From Dipteronia dyeriana (lineage: Eukaryota > Streptophyta > Magnoliopsida > Sapindales > Sapindaceae), in NCBI GenBank assembly GCA_032871835.1, contig CM065300.1:111225088-111289087 (forward strand): a stretch of DNA of 64,000 nucleotides. The letters run 5' to 3'. The position numbers and the translations under genes are program-made. The notes under the pieces were generated by a model. The model did not search any database. It was not told the origin of the DNA and was given only the letters and a program-made list of their open reading frames with translations. Shown piece after piece: positions 45,143-56,945 of this stretch; within the stretch, counting starts at the first letter, position 1; each line of letters opens with the position of its first letter.

Positions 45143-47079
45143 AATTCTTCAAGTATGTATAAAATGAGTAATTGTGATTTCAACATGCCAACTACATCAA
45201 CTCCTATCCACCTATCAACACAAGTCGCATGTCCAGCTGGTGATAAGATGCAAGGATGAGTGAAAGAGAGAAGTAGACATATGAAAAATAATCTTATAAA
45301 ACTCGAAGGCACTTGTGAAAAACTCACACTATCATGAATCTCATAGCTAAGAGTGCTCTCATAACGGGAACTACTCACTCTCACAACTTGAGCATAATTT
45401 TCATCAATTCTAATCCTTACCTAATTTCACTCCTTTCCTTCAGCTCAGAGTCCTAAATTCTCACTTATTCAAGGTATACAAAGATGGAATTTATGCATAG
45501 AATTCTAATGCATTACAGACAATGTATATTTTAAAAATGATTATGTTTGTGAACTGTCCTCAGAATGATTCACTATGTCATGAATGTGGAAGATCAAGCA
45601 ATCAACGAACATTCCCAGTCAAGACTGCTAACAAAAAATTCACTTAAGGTGAAGAATATCAATCAATACCCTCAAGACGGCTACCTGGGAGGTCACGGTT
45701 GGGGTAGGTGCCTCGTACCTTGGTGAAATCAATAGGACTGTGTAGGTGTGTGTAAACAGGGAAATAATGGAAATGTAATATAGAGACTGTTTTATTGAAT
45801 AATTGCCCACATACACTGATGATAATCACTCAAACTCTAGTTTTACAAATATTGGTGGTGACGAACTCGTATTTGTCTATAAATGGAAATACTCAATGTA
45901 ACGGTGATAATCTCATTCAACTATGGATGCAGAATTGAGAGATTATGTCGAAATCTCAAATGTGCCTGTAACGACTCAAGATTTTAATCGTTTGTAAGGA
46001 TTATGACGTCCTCTTTTAACCCATCCTCCCTCATTAATCAAGTACCCGTAATTTAGAAAACTAGATTAGTCGTGTTACCGAAAGTGATTGGCATTGATAG
46101 AGGATGTCAAAATACGTGATAATTGCTTCCACTAATGATGTCATGTTTCTCTTTAAAAATGGTGAATTAGTTGACTTATGCAGTCTCTTTTATGGCACTT
46201 TAATGGTGAAGGGGTCAACCTTTTTATCTTATGTAGCCGCTTGGAGGAGAACTCTGGCTTGGTGTCTTAGTTATGCGGTACCTTGATGCACATGTCTGTT
46301 GGTGTGACGCTTGATCTTCCCTTTTACAGCTTTGCTGGTACTGGTATGGCGCTTGATCTACCTCACTGGTGCTTTCCTAGTGACGTCCCACTTGCTAGGT
46401 AGGCAGGAGATATACCCTCGATAGGTTACGAACTAGTGTCGAGGTACCCGAGTACCGGGCAAGCATTCCAGTTCTTAGGTACCAGGTAGAAAGTACCTTC
46501 AAGCTTGCTCTATTTGAAGTGTGGTAGTATTTAGAGAAGTGGTGCTGACCTTCTTCTTAGATGGTGGTATCGAGGTGCCAAGGTAATTTGGAAACTGGTC
46601 CCAATGTAGATTCTGCTAGGTAGGCCCTAACAGGTATCATGCGGTATGTTCAATCAGGTACCAATCAGGTGGAAAGTTCCTTTTTGGTTCTTTGTCAAAA
46701 ATAGATAATAACAAAGACTTATCATAGATCAAATATTACTTTTCCCTTATGGTGATTGATTTCTTGTAATCTCGAATTTGATTAGATTATCGCCCATTTT
46801 ATGAGTAATCCTGGCTTGCATGTTCCTCCAAGAATTGCAAGTTGTTATTGCATCTAATCCAAGAGATAAAGAACCTATCCTTAAACAACTCTTTAACAAA
46901 AAAGGCTAACAACCAAAAAATATTTATCTCAAAACCAATAACTCTCAAATAAATTATTATCCACAATCATTCAAAAATCATCCACCAATATTATTAGAAT
47001 ATCAAAAAAGTAAACAAAATATAAAATGAATAAACCCTGATGGGTTACCCCCTATTAGCACCTTAGTTATCATCTTGGG
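44841..47079. other. Unassigned intergenic stretch
   Basis: About 2.2 kb with no recognisable domain. The first few hundred bases may be the 3' non-coding part of the Sirevirus. The part at 45,650-46,700 is less AT-rich, with blocks such as gaggtacccgagtaccgggc, and might be a decayed LTR. ORFs at 45,100-45,384 (minus) and 46,104-46,286 (plus) lack support. Confidence 0.4.
45110..45137. repeat. (TG)n microsatellite
   Basis: About 13 TG units with one GC interruption at the right end. Its antisense translation creates the poly-His/Thr tail of a minus-strand ORF. Confidence 0.95.
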
Positions 47080-47871
47080 AAGACATTATATGCGCACTAT
47101 GCTTCTACCAAATCCACAGTTTGTGTTGGGGGCAATTGCATTTTGCTTCCCCAATAAGGCTTCAAACGATGTCCATTCACCTTGAACATCGACCTTCCTT
47201 ATCTTCAACCTCAATGGCTCTGTGTTCTAGAACTTGAATTACTTTAAGGGGTCCTCGCCATCTTGATCCCAACTTCCCCTAAAATAGCTTTAGCCTTGAC
47301 TCATGAAGAAGTACTTGCATTCTCAAATGAAACTTCTTTCTGTACAATATTGTGTCATGGAGTTTATTTGTTTTGTCATTGTAGAATCTAGTACTCTCAT
47401 GCTACTTATTGTGTAATTCTTCTAGCTCACACAATCGTAGCTTCCTCTCCTTCCCTACTAAATCTAAATCTAAATCCAGCATCTTGATTGCCTAATAGGT
47501 ATGATGCTCAAGCTCAACGGGGAGATGACATGCTTTTCCAAAAACAATCCTATACGGGCTCATACCAATTGGTGTTTTGCAAGCAGTCATGTAGACCCAC
47601 AGTGCATCATCTAGCTTCAAGGCCCAATCTTTCTTTTTGGGGTTGATTGTCTTTTCCATGATCCGTTTAACATGTTGGTTACTTACTTGTAGTTGGCCAA
47701 ATGTTTGAGGAAGGTAAGGTGTGACTACTTTGTGGTGAACTTTGTATTTCTTTCAAGAGGTTGCCAAATGTTGTATTGCAAAAATGACTTCTCTATCAAT
47801 GATAATTGTCCTATGAGTGCCAAATCGTGCCAAGATGTTATTTTTCAAGAATTTCACAACCACTCCACTAT
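47080..47871 (-). pseudogene. pol: Athila-type integrase, C-terminal half
   Basis: Minus-strand translation shows [64 protein letters not shown] then a stop, and SRLKLF, RWRGPLKVIQV. These are characteristic of Athila/Calypso-type gypsy integrases. The catalytic Glu position (normally VExxN) reads Gln-Val-Ser-Asn, so it is lost. It is cut on the right by LTR C4; the first half of the integrase is not seen. Confidence 0.85.
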
Positions 47872-47876
47872 CATTT

Positions 47877-48686
47877 TGTTATGCTTTAGATTTGTGTTAG
47901 TTTGGTTTCATAAAAAAACTCTCTTTATTTGTAATGTTTAGTTGCATAAGTTGTTCGTGATTTATATGAGCTTCAAAGAAGAAAAGAAACTTCTCATGCA
48001 AAGTTCATCTTCAAGAGGAAATGTGCTTACTTAGATGCTAAGGTATCAAGATTCTTCTTCCACTTACAAGGCGTAGGCATATAAAAAGATTGTATTCAAT
48101 GTGTCTCTGCATCGTTGTGCACATTTGGTATAACACATACACATATGCAATAGACTTAATTTGAAAACTTTTATAAATTACATGTTCTAGGACTATATCT
48201 TGGAAACGACATACTTGTATCTTCATGTGCTTGTTTGTTTGTGTGTATGATAACATAATTGAATTTGTGCTTAAGTTTTTTCTCATTGAGTTTTGGTCAT
48301 TTTCTGTTACTCATTCATTAGTTTTCACGTTCCGTAGTGAAAGTTATGAAACTTTCCTTACATTTATCGTACATGGTTTTCATCCTTTTGTAACAAGTTT
48401 ATTTATATATCATTTGTTTTATTAATGTCCATGTGCATGAGTAAGTCAAGGTTCATAATCAAAAAATGGATTCGAATTCGGAATTCAGAGGCCAGAGAAC
48501 GGTCGAAGAACGCGAGTGGTGCACGAGGGAAGAAGGATGGTAAAAGTCCCGTTTGCGATGGGAATGTGCCCCACGGGAAGTGATGCCCTCTGCCCCTCTC
48601 AAGGCCACACATCTCTACAGTAGGTTGAGGTGGCAACCTTTTTATTGGTTGGGTGAATCTCTCTTCTCTCCATATCACTTTCCCTC

Positions 48687-48718
<32 letters not shown>

Positions 48719-48950
48719 TTGTGCAGAAAAGTTTAACAACTTTTCAATATTTGTTTGTGTGATATCTCTCTCAAATCAACTCCGATTTTAGATTTTCAAA
48801 AGCCTAAATTGTTTTTCCTGAAGAGGGGAACAAGTCTCAAGAAATTTTAGAGTCAACTGATGTCCTTATCTTTCGTATTGATCTGATCTTCACTCATGTA
48901 TTCATCATTTTTAAGTGAATCGTCTTCTCTTCATTTTTCTTTTATGATCA
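47877..48950 (+). repeat. LTR C4, partial Sirevirus-type LTR, opposite strand
   Basis: Starts TGTTATGCTTTAGATTTGTG and follows the minus strand of C2 and C1 (caaagttcatcttcaagagg; gcagaggcatcac-type stem; the TATA-like CTATATATATAT at 48,686). Homology fades after the GTGCAGAAAAG motif near 48,722, so the downstream half is lost or strongly diverged. It lies inside Athila sequence in the opposite orientation to C1-C3. The right edge is approximate. Confidence 0.75.
48688..48712. repeat. (TA)n microsatellite in LTR C4
   Basis: About 12 TA units at the TATA region of LTR C4. Confidence 0.9.
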
Positions 48951-49132
48951 GCTTGATGAATCTTCTGATATGATTAAAGAAAAATGTTTGAATGATTTTA
49001 TTCAACTTTTGGACTTGTTTGAGATTTTTTGAAATTAGCTCTTGTGATTTTTATTAAACATCTTTTCACTAATTTTGAAGACCATGAACTTGAATATAGA
49101 ATATCTTTGTGATTTGATCTTGATTGTTGATT

Positions 49133-50438
49133 TCTAGGATCATTCAAGGTCTGTGATGAGTAGTATATCACATAGTGGACCTTGTCAAACTGTTGTCCCA
49201 GAATTGCAGCTAGTGCATAGTCAAATGCATCACACATAAACTCAAAGGGTATTTCCCAAGTAGGTTGTGCCATCACTGGTGCTGGAGGTCAGGGCCAACT
49301 TTAATGATTCAAATGTTCCCAAGCACTTATCATCGAATTAAAATTCCTTATCTTTCTAAAGGAGCTCACATAACGGTATGGAGACTTTTGAGTATTCTCT
49401 AATGAATCTTCTATAGAAACGTGCATGACCCAAGAAGGATTTGATGTCCTCAATATACCGAGGTGGAGGCAGACTATTGAAAACTTCAACCTTCGCCTTA
49501 TCTACCTCAATCCCCCATATTGGAGATGATATGCCCCAAAACAATCCTTTATTGCACCATAAAGTGACATTTTCCCCATTTTAAAACCAGGTTATTCTCT
49601 TTGCACCTTTTAATAACATAGGGTAGGTTATCTAGGCATAGGCTGAAAGAATCCCCAAAACTGAGAAGCCGTCCGTAAAGACCTCTGTGATCTCCCCTAC
49701 CTTGTTTGAAAAATTCAAAGTCATGCACCTCTGGAAAGTCCATAGGCTTTACAAAGCTTGAAAGACATTCTCCTATAAGCAAAAGTGCCAAACGAACATG
49801 TGAATGTTGTCTTCTTTTGATCTTCTAGGGTTGTTGTTAACTGATTGTACCCTGAGTACCAATCTAGAAAATAATAAAAACGGTGCCCTACCAACCGCTT
49901 CAACATATGATCAATGAATAGTAATAGGAATTGGTCTTTCTTGGTTGTTGTGTTCAATTTCATATAATCTATGCACATATGCCACCCCATGCTAAGCCTT
50001 TGAGCCACTAGCTCCTTTTTTTTTATTCTCCACTACCGTAATCCTAGCAATTTTCAGTACAACACGGATTGAGCTGACCCACCGGCTATCTGATATCTGG
50101 TATATGATCCCAATATTCCATAGCTTCAAGACATCTTTCTTGACAACCTCCTACATGATGAGATTGAGTCTTCCTTATGCTTCCCTAGTTGGCATTGTAT
50201 CTTCTTCCAACATAATTTGATGCATGCAGATGGTAGGATAAATCCCCTTGATATCTTCTATAGTCCACCCTATTGCTTCCCTATATTCTCTCAAAACCTC
50301 AAGTGCCCTGATCTCTTCAGATTCATCTAAACCAGTAGAAATGATCATTGAATTGCTCTTCTCTTCATTAGGATAAACATATTTAACTATTGGGGCTTTT
50401 CTCCTTATGCATGTGTCTTCACTTCTTAAGTCTTCCAA
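49133..50438 (-). pseudogene. pol: Athila-type reverse transcriptase and RNase H start
   Basis: RT from 50,438 downward: MHQIMLEEDTMPTREA, EVVKKDVLKLWNIGIIYQIS, CIDYMKLN, FYYFLDWYSGYNQL, TCSFGTFAYRRMSF, FQRCM, then IEVDKAKVEVFNSLPPPRY, FLGHARFYRRFI and the RNase H start FEFMCDAFDYALAAILGQQF. The catalytic box reads VFTDGF where FMDDF is expected (about 49,670), so the second Asp is lost. Stops and frameshifts are frequent. The motif set is specific to the Athila/Calypso group. Confidence 0.88.
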
Positions 50439-50559
50439 ATTACTTCTTAGATCTCTTATATCTTATTCTGAACCTTCATCCTTGCTTTCTAGGCCCATGT
50501 CTTCATCGCTCTCAGTTCTCCCAAACGTTTCTTTTACTGCCTCATCTAATCTTTCATCT

Positions 50560-50866
50560 AACATTTTCACCTTGTGCTAGTTGTCTGATACAACTGGTAA
50601 GTTATACAATCAAAAATGTTAGACTCGACTTTTTCGTCCAAGACTTTCATGGTAAGCTTTCCTTTGTGCATATTATATCACAACCCGCGTTGTAGCCATG
50701 AACGAATGCCCCAATATAAATTTCACATTGTTTTCATCTATCCCCATTGTTAACTATAAAGTCCACTTGGATTATCAATTTTTTGACTTGAATCAAGATA
50801 GCTTCCACTATAGCCTTCGAACTTCTTGAGGATAAATTTGCTAAGATAAGTGACATTGTGGTAGGC
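50560..50866 (-). pseudogene. pol: Athila-type protease, C-terminal part
   Basis: Minus strand gives LSLILANLSSRSSKAIVEAI, LIQVKKLIIQVDFIV and IYIGAFVHGYNAGCDI, the flap-to-end part of Athila proteases (LxLADRSIKxPxGIVEDVLV, PLILGRPF). The DTG active site lies upstream and is missing, since LTR block F begins at 50,867. Confidence 0.7.
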
Positions 50867-51914
50867 TGTAAGCGAAATTGAAATACGGAATATTAATCTA
50901 AAATAATCACCCCAAAACAAACATACAATAAAACAAGTGAAATGTAAAATTTAAATAACATCTGAATTTAGGTGGAAAACCTTCAACAAGGTAAAAACCA
51001 CGGGATTGTCTAATGCTAGCCAATCCTCAAATCCAATATTTGTAAAGCGATTACAACCTAGGTTGACCACATCACACCTATATTGTACTAATCCACTTTT
51101 GCTACATCCAGACCTTTAATAATTATTATAGGCTCTTACTTGTATACTACCCACAGAACATACAAGACTTAACTCATTAGAGAAGAGATATGCAACCCAA
51201 TATGAACATAAGAATATTCAAAATGCATAAATGCTAGGTCAACACATTTAATGCTTATCTAATCATAGATGAATGATTCAAAAAATCCTAGATATCATGT
51301 TGCTATATGACATACATATAAGTTAGCTATATGAGATAAATTCACACCTAGATGCAATAGTTGTCCCAATAAAAAAAACCCAACAATAAAAAAATCTCAA
51401 CTTGTAAATAAAATCATAGTTTAGATTCAAACAAGTCATAAAAGAGATTTTTTGTTAAGCAAGAACACAAGAATGAATAAAGATAGTGTTCTACTTACCA
51501 AGTCAGATATGTTGATGGAGACAAATGCTTATACACATCCTAGATGAAGCTAGATGATGCTTGATTCATGAATGAATGATGGGTGTTTGGGTTTTGGTCA
51601 AGAAAAATTGAATCTTTCTATCTTTTCTTGCAAGTTACTCTTGAACATTATAGATGAAGTTTTTAAATGAATTCTGAAGAAAAAAAGCAAAGAAGGGGAA
51701 ATGATCTATATATATGCAACATAGATGAAATGACTCCGTTTTGGACGTAGACAACAAAATCTTGTCATTACCGCTAGGTAGACCGCGGCTCAGACAAGTT
51801 GTCCAGCCACGGTACGTACAGTAGTGCACTGTCTGGAAAACGCCGCGGTTGGGACTGTTGTGCATGTGCATAGGCCACGGTACCTTAAGCATGCAGCCTC
51901 TACAACCTAGTGCG
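50867..51914 (-). repeat. LTR-like block F, left part
   Basis: A non-coding block between Athila protease and copia D, continuing at 63,153 on the other side of D. Minus strand carries a TATA-like GCATATATATAGATC (about 51,705-51,718) and a U3 with repeated GCCGCGGT and GCCACGGTAC motifs (51,783; 51,808; 51,842; 51,885). The segment ggtggaaaaccttcaacaag near 50,972 resembles the same region of C-type LTRs. Probably a diverged Sirevirus-type LTR inserted into Athila; no second copy is present. Confidence 0.5.
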
Positions 51915-51919
51915 GTTTA

Positions 51920-54313
51920 TGTCAGAATTATGCTCGATAGCAAGAGTGTAATAATGTATTTGATAATATTTTCATGTTAATAAAGTGATTTCTAGTTTAA
52001 CAAATCTTATAGCATTTATAGTTTAATTATTATAAATGTCAAAAGAAAATAATCATAAGGTCAAAAGACTATATGATAAGAAGAATTGTTCATACATCTA
52101 GATATGTATGAGGTAGACACAACTTTTTAGTTAGTCTTGAATAATATTCACAACTTAAGATAAAAGGTTGGGCGCTTTTATCTTGTCAAAGTTGTAGATT
52201 CTTTTGCCAGCATTTGAGTGGGATCAAATGTGTTACAATGAGTCTAAAATCATCACAGTATGGTGTCTTTAGACAAAAGAATCTAGTGCACTAGGTGCAT
52301 TGAATTGGATCACAATGAAATACTTTATCTAGAATGGTCAATGGATAAAAAAAATTCATTTGAAGACAATCGGAGAGTCTATCTCAATCCTGAGATAAAA
52401 AATGGACTCATGGTTACAAGTGTTATCATTTAAGCTATCAACGATTACGATTATATAGTATAGTCTATCCTCGATAGTTTGGTGGTATTCATTTGTTAAT
52501 CGATAGAGGACTTCATTGATAGATATGGACATCGTGGCTACATTTATTAAATGATAGTAGAATATCATCATATGGATGTTTTGAGGTATTGAATATTAAA
52601 TCTTAACGTTAAGTTTTCACTAGCGTCTATTAAAAAAAGGCTTATGGACAAGTCAAAATATCCAAGTTCAAAATGTGGTCATATGAGTAAATATGGTAAC
52701 TTATAGAGCTATAGGCGGTCTATGAGCTCTTGGCGATTAGTGATATTCTTCACGAGGATAAACTTTCTCCAATAAGGTGGTCTAGGGTATGAATGAGTAA
52801 TATCAACTTATTCTATCTTTATTTAAGAGTTCAAGTGTAGTTCTTTAGTGGAACGAACTAAAATTAAATAGATCGAACCTAAGTGAATCATTTGTTGATT
52901 GTAATTGGGTTGTGTCTATTGGAGCTTAAATTTAAATAGTCCGCCAAGATCCCCAATCCTTACGAGCTTGCATGGATCAGTTGATATATTCTGCCGGACC
53001 AATTTAAGGGTCCATCTAGAATTGTATTAAGGCATGTGAACTTGTTTATTTTTGTAAGAATAGGTATAGTTCATATGTGGACTTTTATTAAGGTCCAATG
53101 GATTTAATAAAATAAAATAAAATAATATATGGCCGATATATATGTGTTGGGCGGCAAGGCTATTTAGAATAGCTTAATTATATTATATTATATTATTATT
53201 TAATAAAATGGATATTAATTAATTTGTTGATTAATTAATTATTTAATTAAAAGTCAAAATCTTTTTTCTAGTAGGTGATGGTATCCTAATATTATACTAT
53301 TGTTGGTAGAATAATTATTATTAAAGACTATATTTGATAAGTAGATAAATAAAAGTAATTATTTATCTAATCAAATTAGGAAGTCCTTAATATGATTACA
53401 AATACACTATTAAGTTGGATTAGGAGTCTTGGTGTATGATATAATTCCTTTTAGAAAAGGATTCTTAACCACCAAGTAAATCCACTTAAGGAAAGAATCC
53501 TTAACAACCAAGTAAATCCTTCTTAAGAAAAGATTTGTGATCCTTTTATGTATTCACTGAAGATTTCGGCCTGCCCATATATATATATATATTTATATAT
53601 AAGAGGATATAATTCTTTTTAGATAAGGATTCTTAACTACCAAATAAATCCACCTAAGGAAAGGATTCTTGCCAACCAAGTAAATCCTTCTTAGGAGAGC
53701 CCAAGGTGATTTCATAGAATTAATTTTGGACAGCCCTAGTCTTTTAGAGAGAAGATTTCGGCTACCATAGAAATTTTGAGGGAGAAAAATCTGATTTTAC
53801 TCTAGACAAAATTCGATCAACTCTAAGAAATAGTGTGAGATTCGGCAAAGAAGAAAAGGAAGAAGGAACGTTTAGTTTTCGATAGTACACTAGTAGCCTT
53901 TACATTAAAAGATTTTATGTACAACATCGAATCAAGGCTCACGCGAGTCTTAATCAAATTGATTGATAATTCACAAGTTACATAACGTTCTTTGTTTTCT
54001 TCTTGGAGGATTATTGTAACTAACAAAGAGAAATATTTTGTTTGTTTCCATCCTCTGGTATACAATCTTAAGAAAGGGAGCCCACACTCCTAGGTGATTC
54101 ACGTTCATGATTAGATTGGAAGATCTTGCGAAATTAATTCGGCACTTGTTCAATCATCATGATCAAATACGTCACTTTATATATATATATATGTATATAT
54201 ATATCAATTAATCTAGGGTTTAGGTTCTTGTTATTGAAAAAGGAAAATTTTTTATTTATACCGAAACCCTAATTTTATAAATTTTTCACGCTTCTGCTCC
54301 GTATAGTTTTTCA
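51920..54313 (+). repeat. Copia D 5' LTR
   Basis: Homologous to 60,639-63,147. Starts TGTCAGAATTATGCTCGATAG; ends near TAGTTTTTCA at about 54,313, judged by alignment of the CGCTTCTGCT block with the 3' LTR end. No initiator-tRNA-type primer-binding site is visible just downstream, so a small deletion or change at the LTR-leader boundary is likely. AT microsatellites lie at 53,577-53,602 and 54,180-54,203. Confidence 0.9.
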
Positions 54314-55649
54314 CCCTTGATTAATTGATATATGTGTTCATGAATCTTTTTTTTTATTGTATATGCATGTTTTAGAAAGAGATGACACTCTAGGTATTCA
54401 CATATATATTTTCATTGGAATGTATGGTTATATATATATATATATATATGTGCTTTATATGTGGATTGTTATTACTAAATTTTGGTTATAGAATTTCAAT
54501 GTATTTTGTTTTGGGATTGTAACAAGAAGGGTGGTCTATCATCGCCATAATTTCCTTCTTGGTAATTGCGACGTTTTTTTTTATTTTGTTGTTGTAATAA
54601 AAAAAACTGCAGTATTTTTATTTATAATTCTTTTGTAATATACTCAAGTTTTGAAGACTCGAAGGTTTGAAGAATTGGAAGCAACCGGAACAAGGGACTG
54701 TGCGAGCAGTAGCAACAAACGTGAGTGCGAAGAGCCCGTAACAACGTTTGTTGTGGCATGGGCTGCACATGTCAGCCCTATGGAAGCCATGGGCTGCGCA
54801 TGGCAGCCCTTTATGGGGTTGTGGCATGCACACGCCCATGGGTAGAGGCCAATGGTGCTCACGCCCAAGGGAGGTAGCTGAGGGAGTCCGAACGACGAAG
54901 GTCGCGTGAAGACTTGTTCACCAAGAAATGAGTTTTTGCATTCCAAGACATATGTAATTTACTTGTTTTTCTAGGATTGACCAAAATTGTAGCCATTTAT
55001 ATTTTTAAATAATGCAATATTTGTCGTTATTTGATAACATGTCATATAGAATATGAGTGACACTCATATATCTCTTTTGGTATGAACATGCATAGAATGG
55101 TTTAGGTATCTAAATTGGCATCTAGATAACTTGGTAAATCATTCTTTGGAATTCAATCACACGCCTTAAGTAATTGAGTGGGAGAAGGTGTTTTGGAACA
55201 CCTACGGCCTCCAAGTTTAGTTGAGCCTTATGTTTCGTGTAATAACCTCCCAAGAGGTATTCATGAATGGAATTTAGCAAGATACTTCCTTACAAGGATA
55301 GACTAGACAATTAGCCCAAACGATATCTACTCCCAAATGAGGGATATTCGTGAGGGATTATATTGAAAGTCGATAACTTGGTATCACACTCAATGTAATT
55401 TTATTAATATCCTCCCAAGAGTTCTTGTTAATAAATTTACAAGGCTAAAATTGAAAACGTTGGTTGTTATGTTAACAATTAGGTGGGACCTAGTCCAACT
55501 ATTAAATGTTGTGAACTCTCAAAGGAGGCATGACATTTATGGGTGTTGGATCACCATTAAATTTTTACAACTGATTTTTTTTTATTTAATTCAAGATAAA
55601 TATTCAAAAGTGCTTTATCATGATAATGTAATTATATAATTTTTGTTAT
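54314..55649 (+). other. Copia D untranslated leader
   Basis: No coding signal on the plus strand. Includes a GC-rich island (about 54,690-54,910) with two near-identical hairpins: GGGCTGCACATGTCAGCCC (54,760-54,778) and GGGCTGCGCATGGCAGCCC (54,791-54,809). ORFs at 54,618-54,946 on both strands arise from this island. The rest is AT-rich. The gag-like sequence starts about 55,650. Confidence 0.65.
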
Positions 55650-56945
55650 GGTTCATAAATCATGACCCCATCTCTAATAAACATCCTAAAAGACAATACT
55701 TTAACTGGTGATAATTATGTCACATGAAAAAGGAAAATTGAGCTTTTGTTGCAATCCGGAAAGCATAAGTTCGTTATGTGCACTCCTAAGACACCTACTC
55801 CTACTAATGAATCTACTCATGAGCAAAGAGATGAGAATCAGCAGTGGGAGTCTTCAGATGAGATGGTTAAATGTTACATTATGGCCACCATCTTCGACGA
55901 GTTGAAACAGCAACATGAAGGAATGGAGACTGCTGCCGATATAATGATGTCTCTAGAGGAGATGTTTCGTATGAGGTCTAGGACGATTAAGAGAGAGGCA
56001 GTGTCTGCTTTCATGAATCTTAGGATGAAACCTGGACAGGCTGTGAAAGATCACATGATGAAAGTTATAGCACATCTCAATATTGCTGAACTAAATGGAG
56101 CAGAGATAGATGGTGAGACGAAAATTGACATGACTGTCAACTCACTGTCAGATTCCTTTGATCAATTCAAGTTGGACTACACCTTAAATAATAACGAATA
56201 CACCTTGCAAGGCTTGATGCAAGATGTTCAAAGCACCGAAAAAATCCTTGTGAAAGGCAAGGGTCAAGAGATTCATACCGTAGGTAAAATTGCTACTGTT
56301 AAGACCTGTAAGAAGGTCAAGAAACAACAGAAGAAAAAGAAATTAGGACTTACTAAGAGGGAGACAAAAAAAATAACCAAGATCAAAGGGAAGTATTTCA
56401 TTTGTGCTGAAAAGGGACATTGGAAAATAAATTGTCCAAAGTCTCAAAACAAGAAGAAAGAAGGTAATATTAAGTATCTTGAAACATGTTTTTTAGCGAA
56501 TTCTATGGATTCTTGGATCATAGACTCCGGAGCCACTAATAATGTTTGTTTTTCTTTATTGGGGTTCAAGGAAAGGAGAAGGCTTAATGAGAACGAATTC
56601 AACTTGCGTTTAGGCAATGGAGCGTTGGTGTCTGCTAGTTCAATATGAGATATTAGAATTAGTTTAGATTCTGATAGGCATTTAAATTTTATAGGCGTTT
56701 ATTATGTACCTCAATTCAAGAGGAATTTAATTTCAGTGTCCTGTTTAAATAAATTTGGTTATTCGGTTACTTTTAATAATGCTTTTATTATTAGTAAGAA
56801 TGATAATTTTTTTTGCAAAGGTACATTGGAAAACGGTTTATTCTATTTGCATGGAAATATCTCTCACTTGTTAGACAAGGAATCAACTAAACATAATCAT
56901 AAATGAGTAAAATTATCAAAACATGAAACCTACCTATGGCATTTG
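55650..56945 (+). pseudogene. gag: Copia D gag-protease, copy 1
   Basis: Begins near 55,650 with LINILKDNTLTGDNYV, then an open segment at 55,746-56,648. UBN2-type Gag domain (ETAADIMMSLEEMFRMRS, EAVSAFMNLRMKPGQAVKDH, SFDQFKLDYTLNNNEYTL), Lys-rich linker, a damaged CCHC knuckle (YFICAEKGHWKINC: first Cys-x2-Cys spacing lost), then the protease active site WIIDSGATNNVC near 56,512-56,547. A TGA at 56,646 interrupts; homology continues to ETYLWHL near 56,940. The last 1.07 kb is repeated immediately downstream. Confidence 0.93.

Noticed and set aside
45100..45384. 94-codon minus-strand ORF with a His/Thr repeat tail
   Set aside because: The tail is the antisense of a TG microsatellite and the rest has no family signature.
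54618..54946. Cys-rich ORFs on both strands in the copia D leader
   Set aside because: They reflect the GC-rich hairpin island; there is no conserved domain and the position is untranslated leader.
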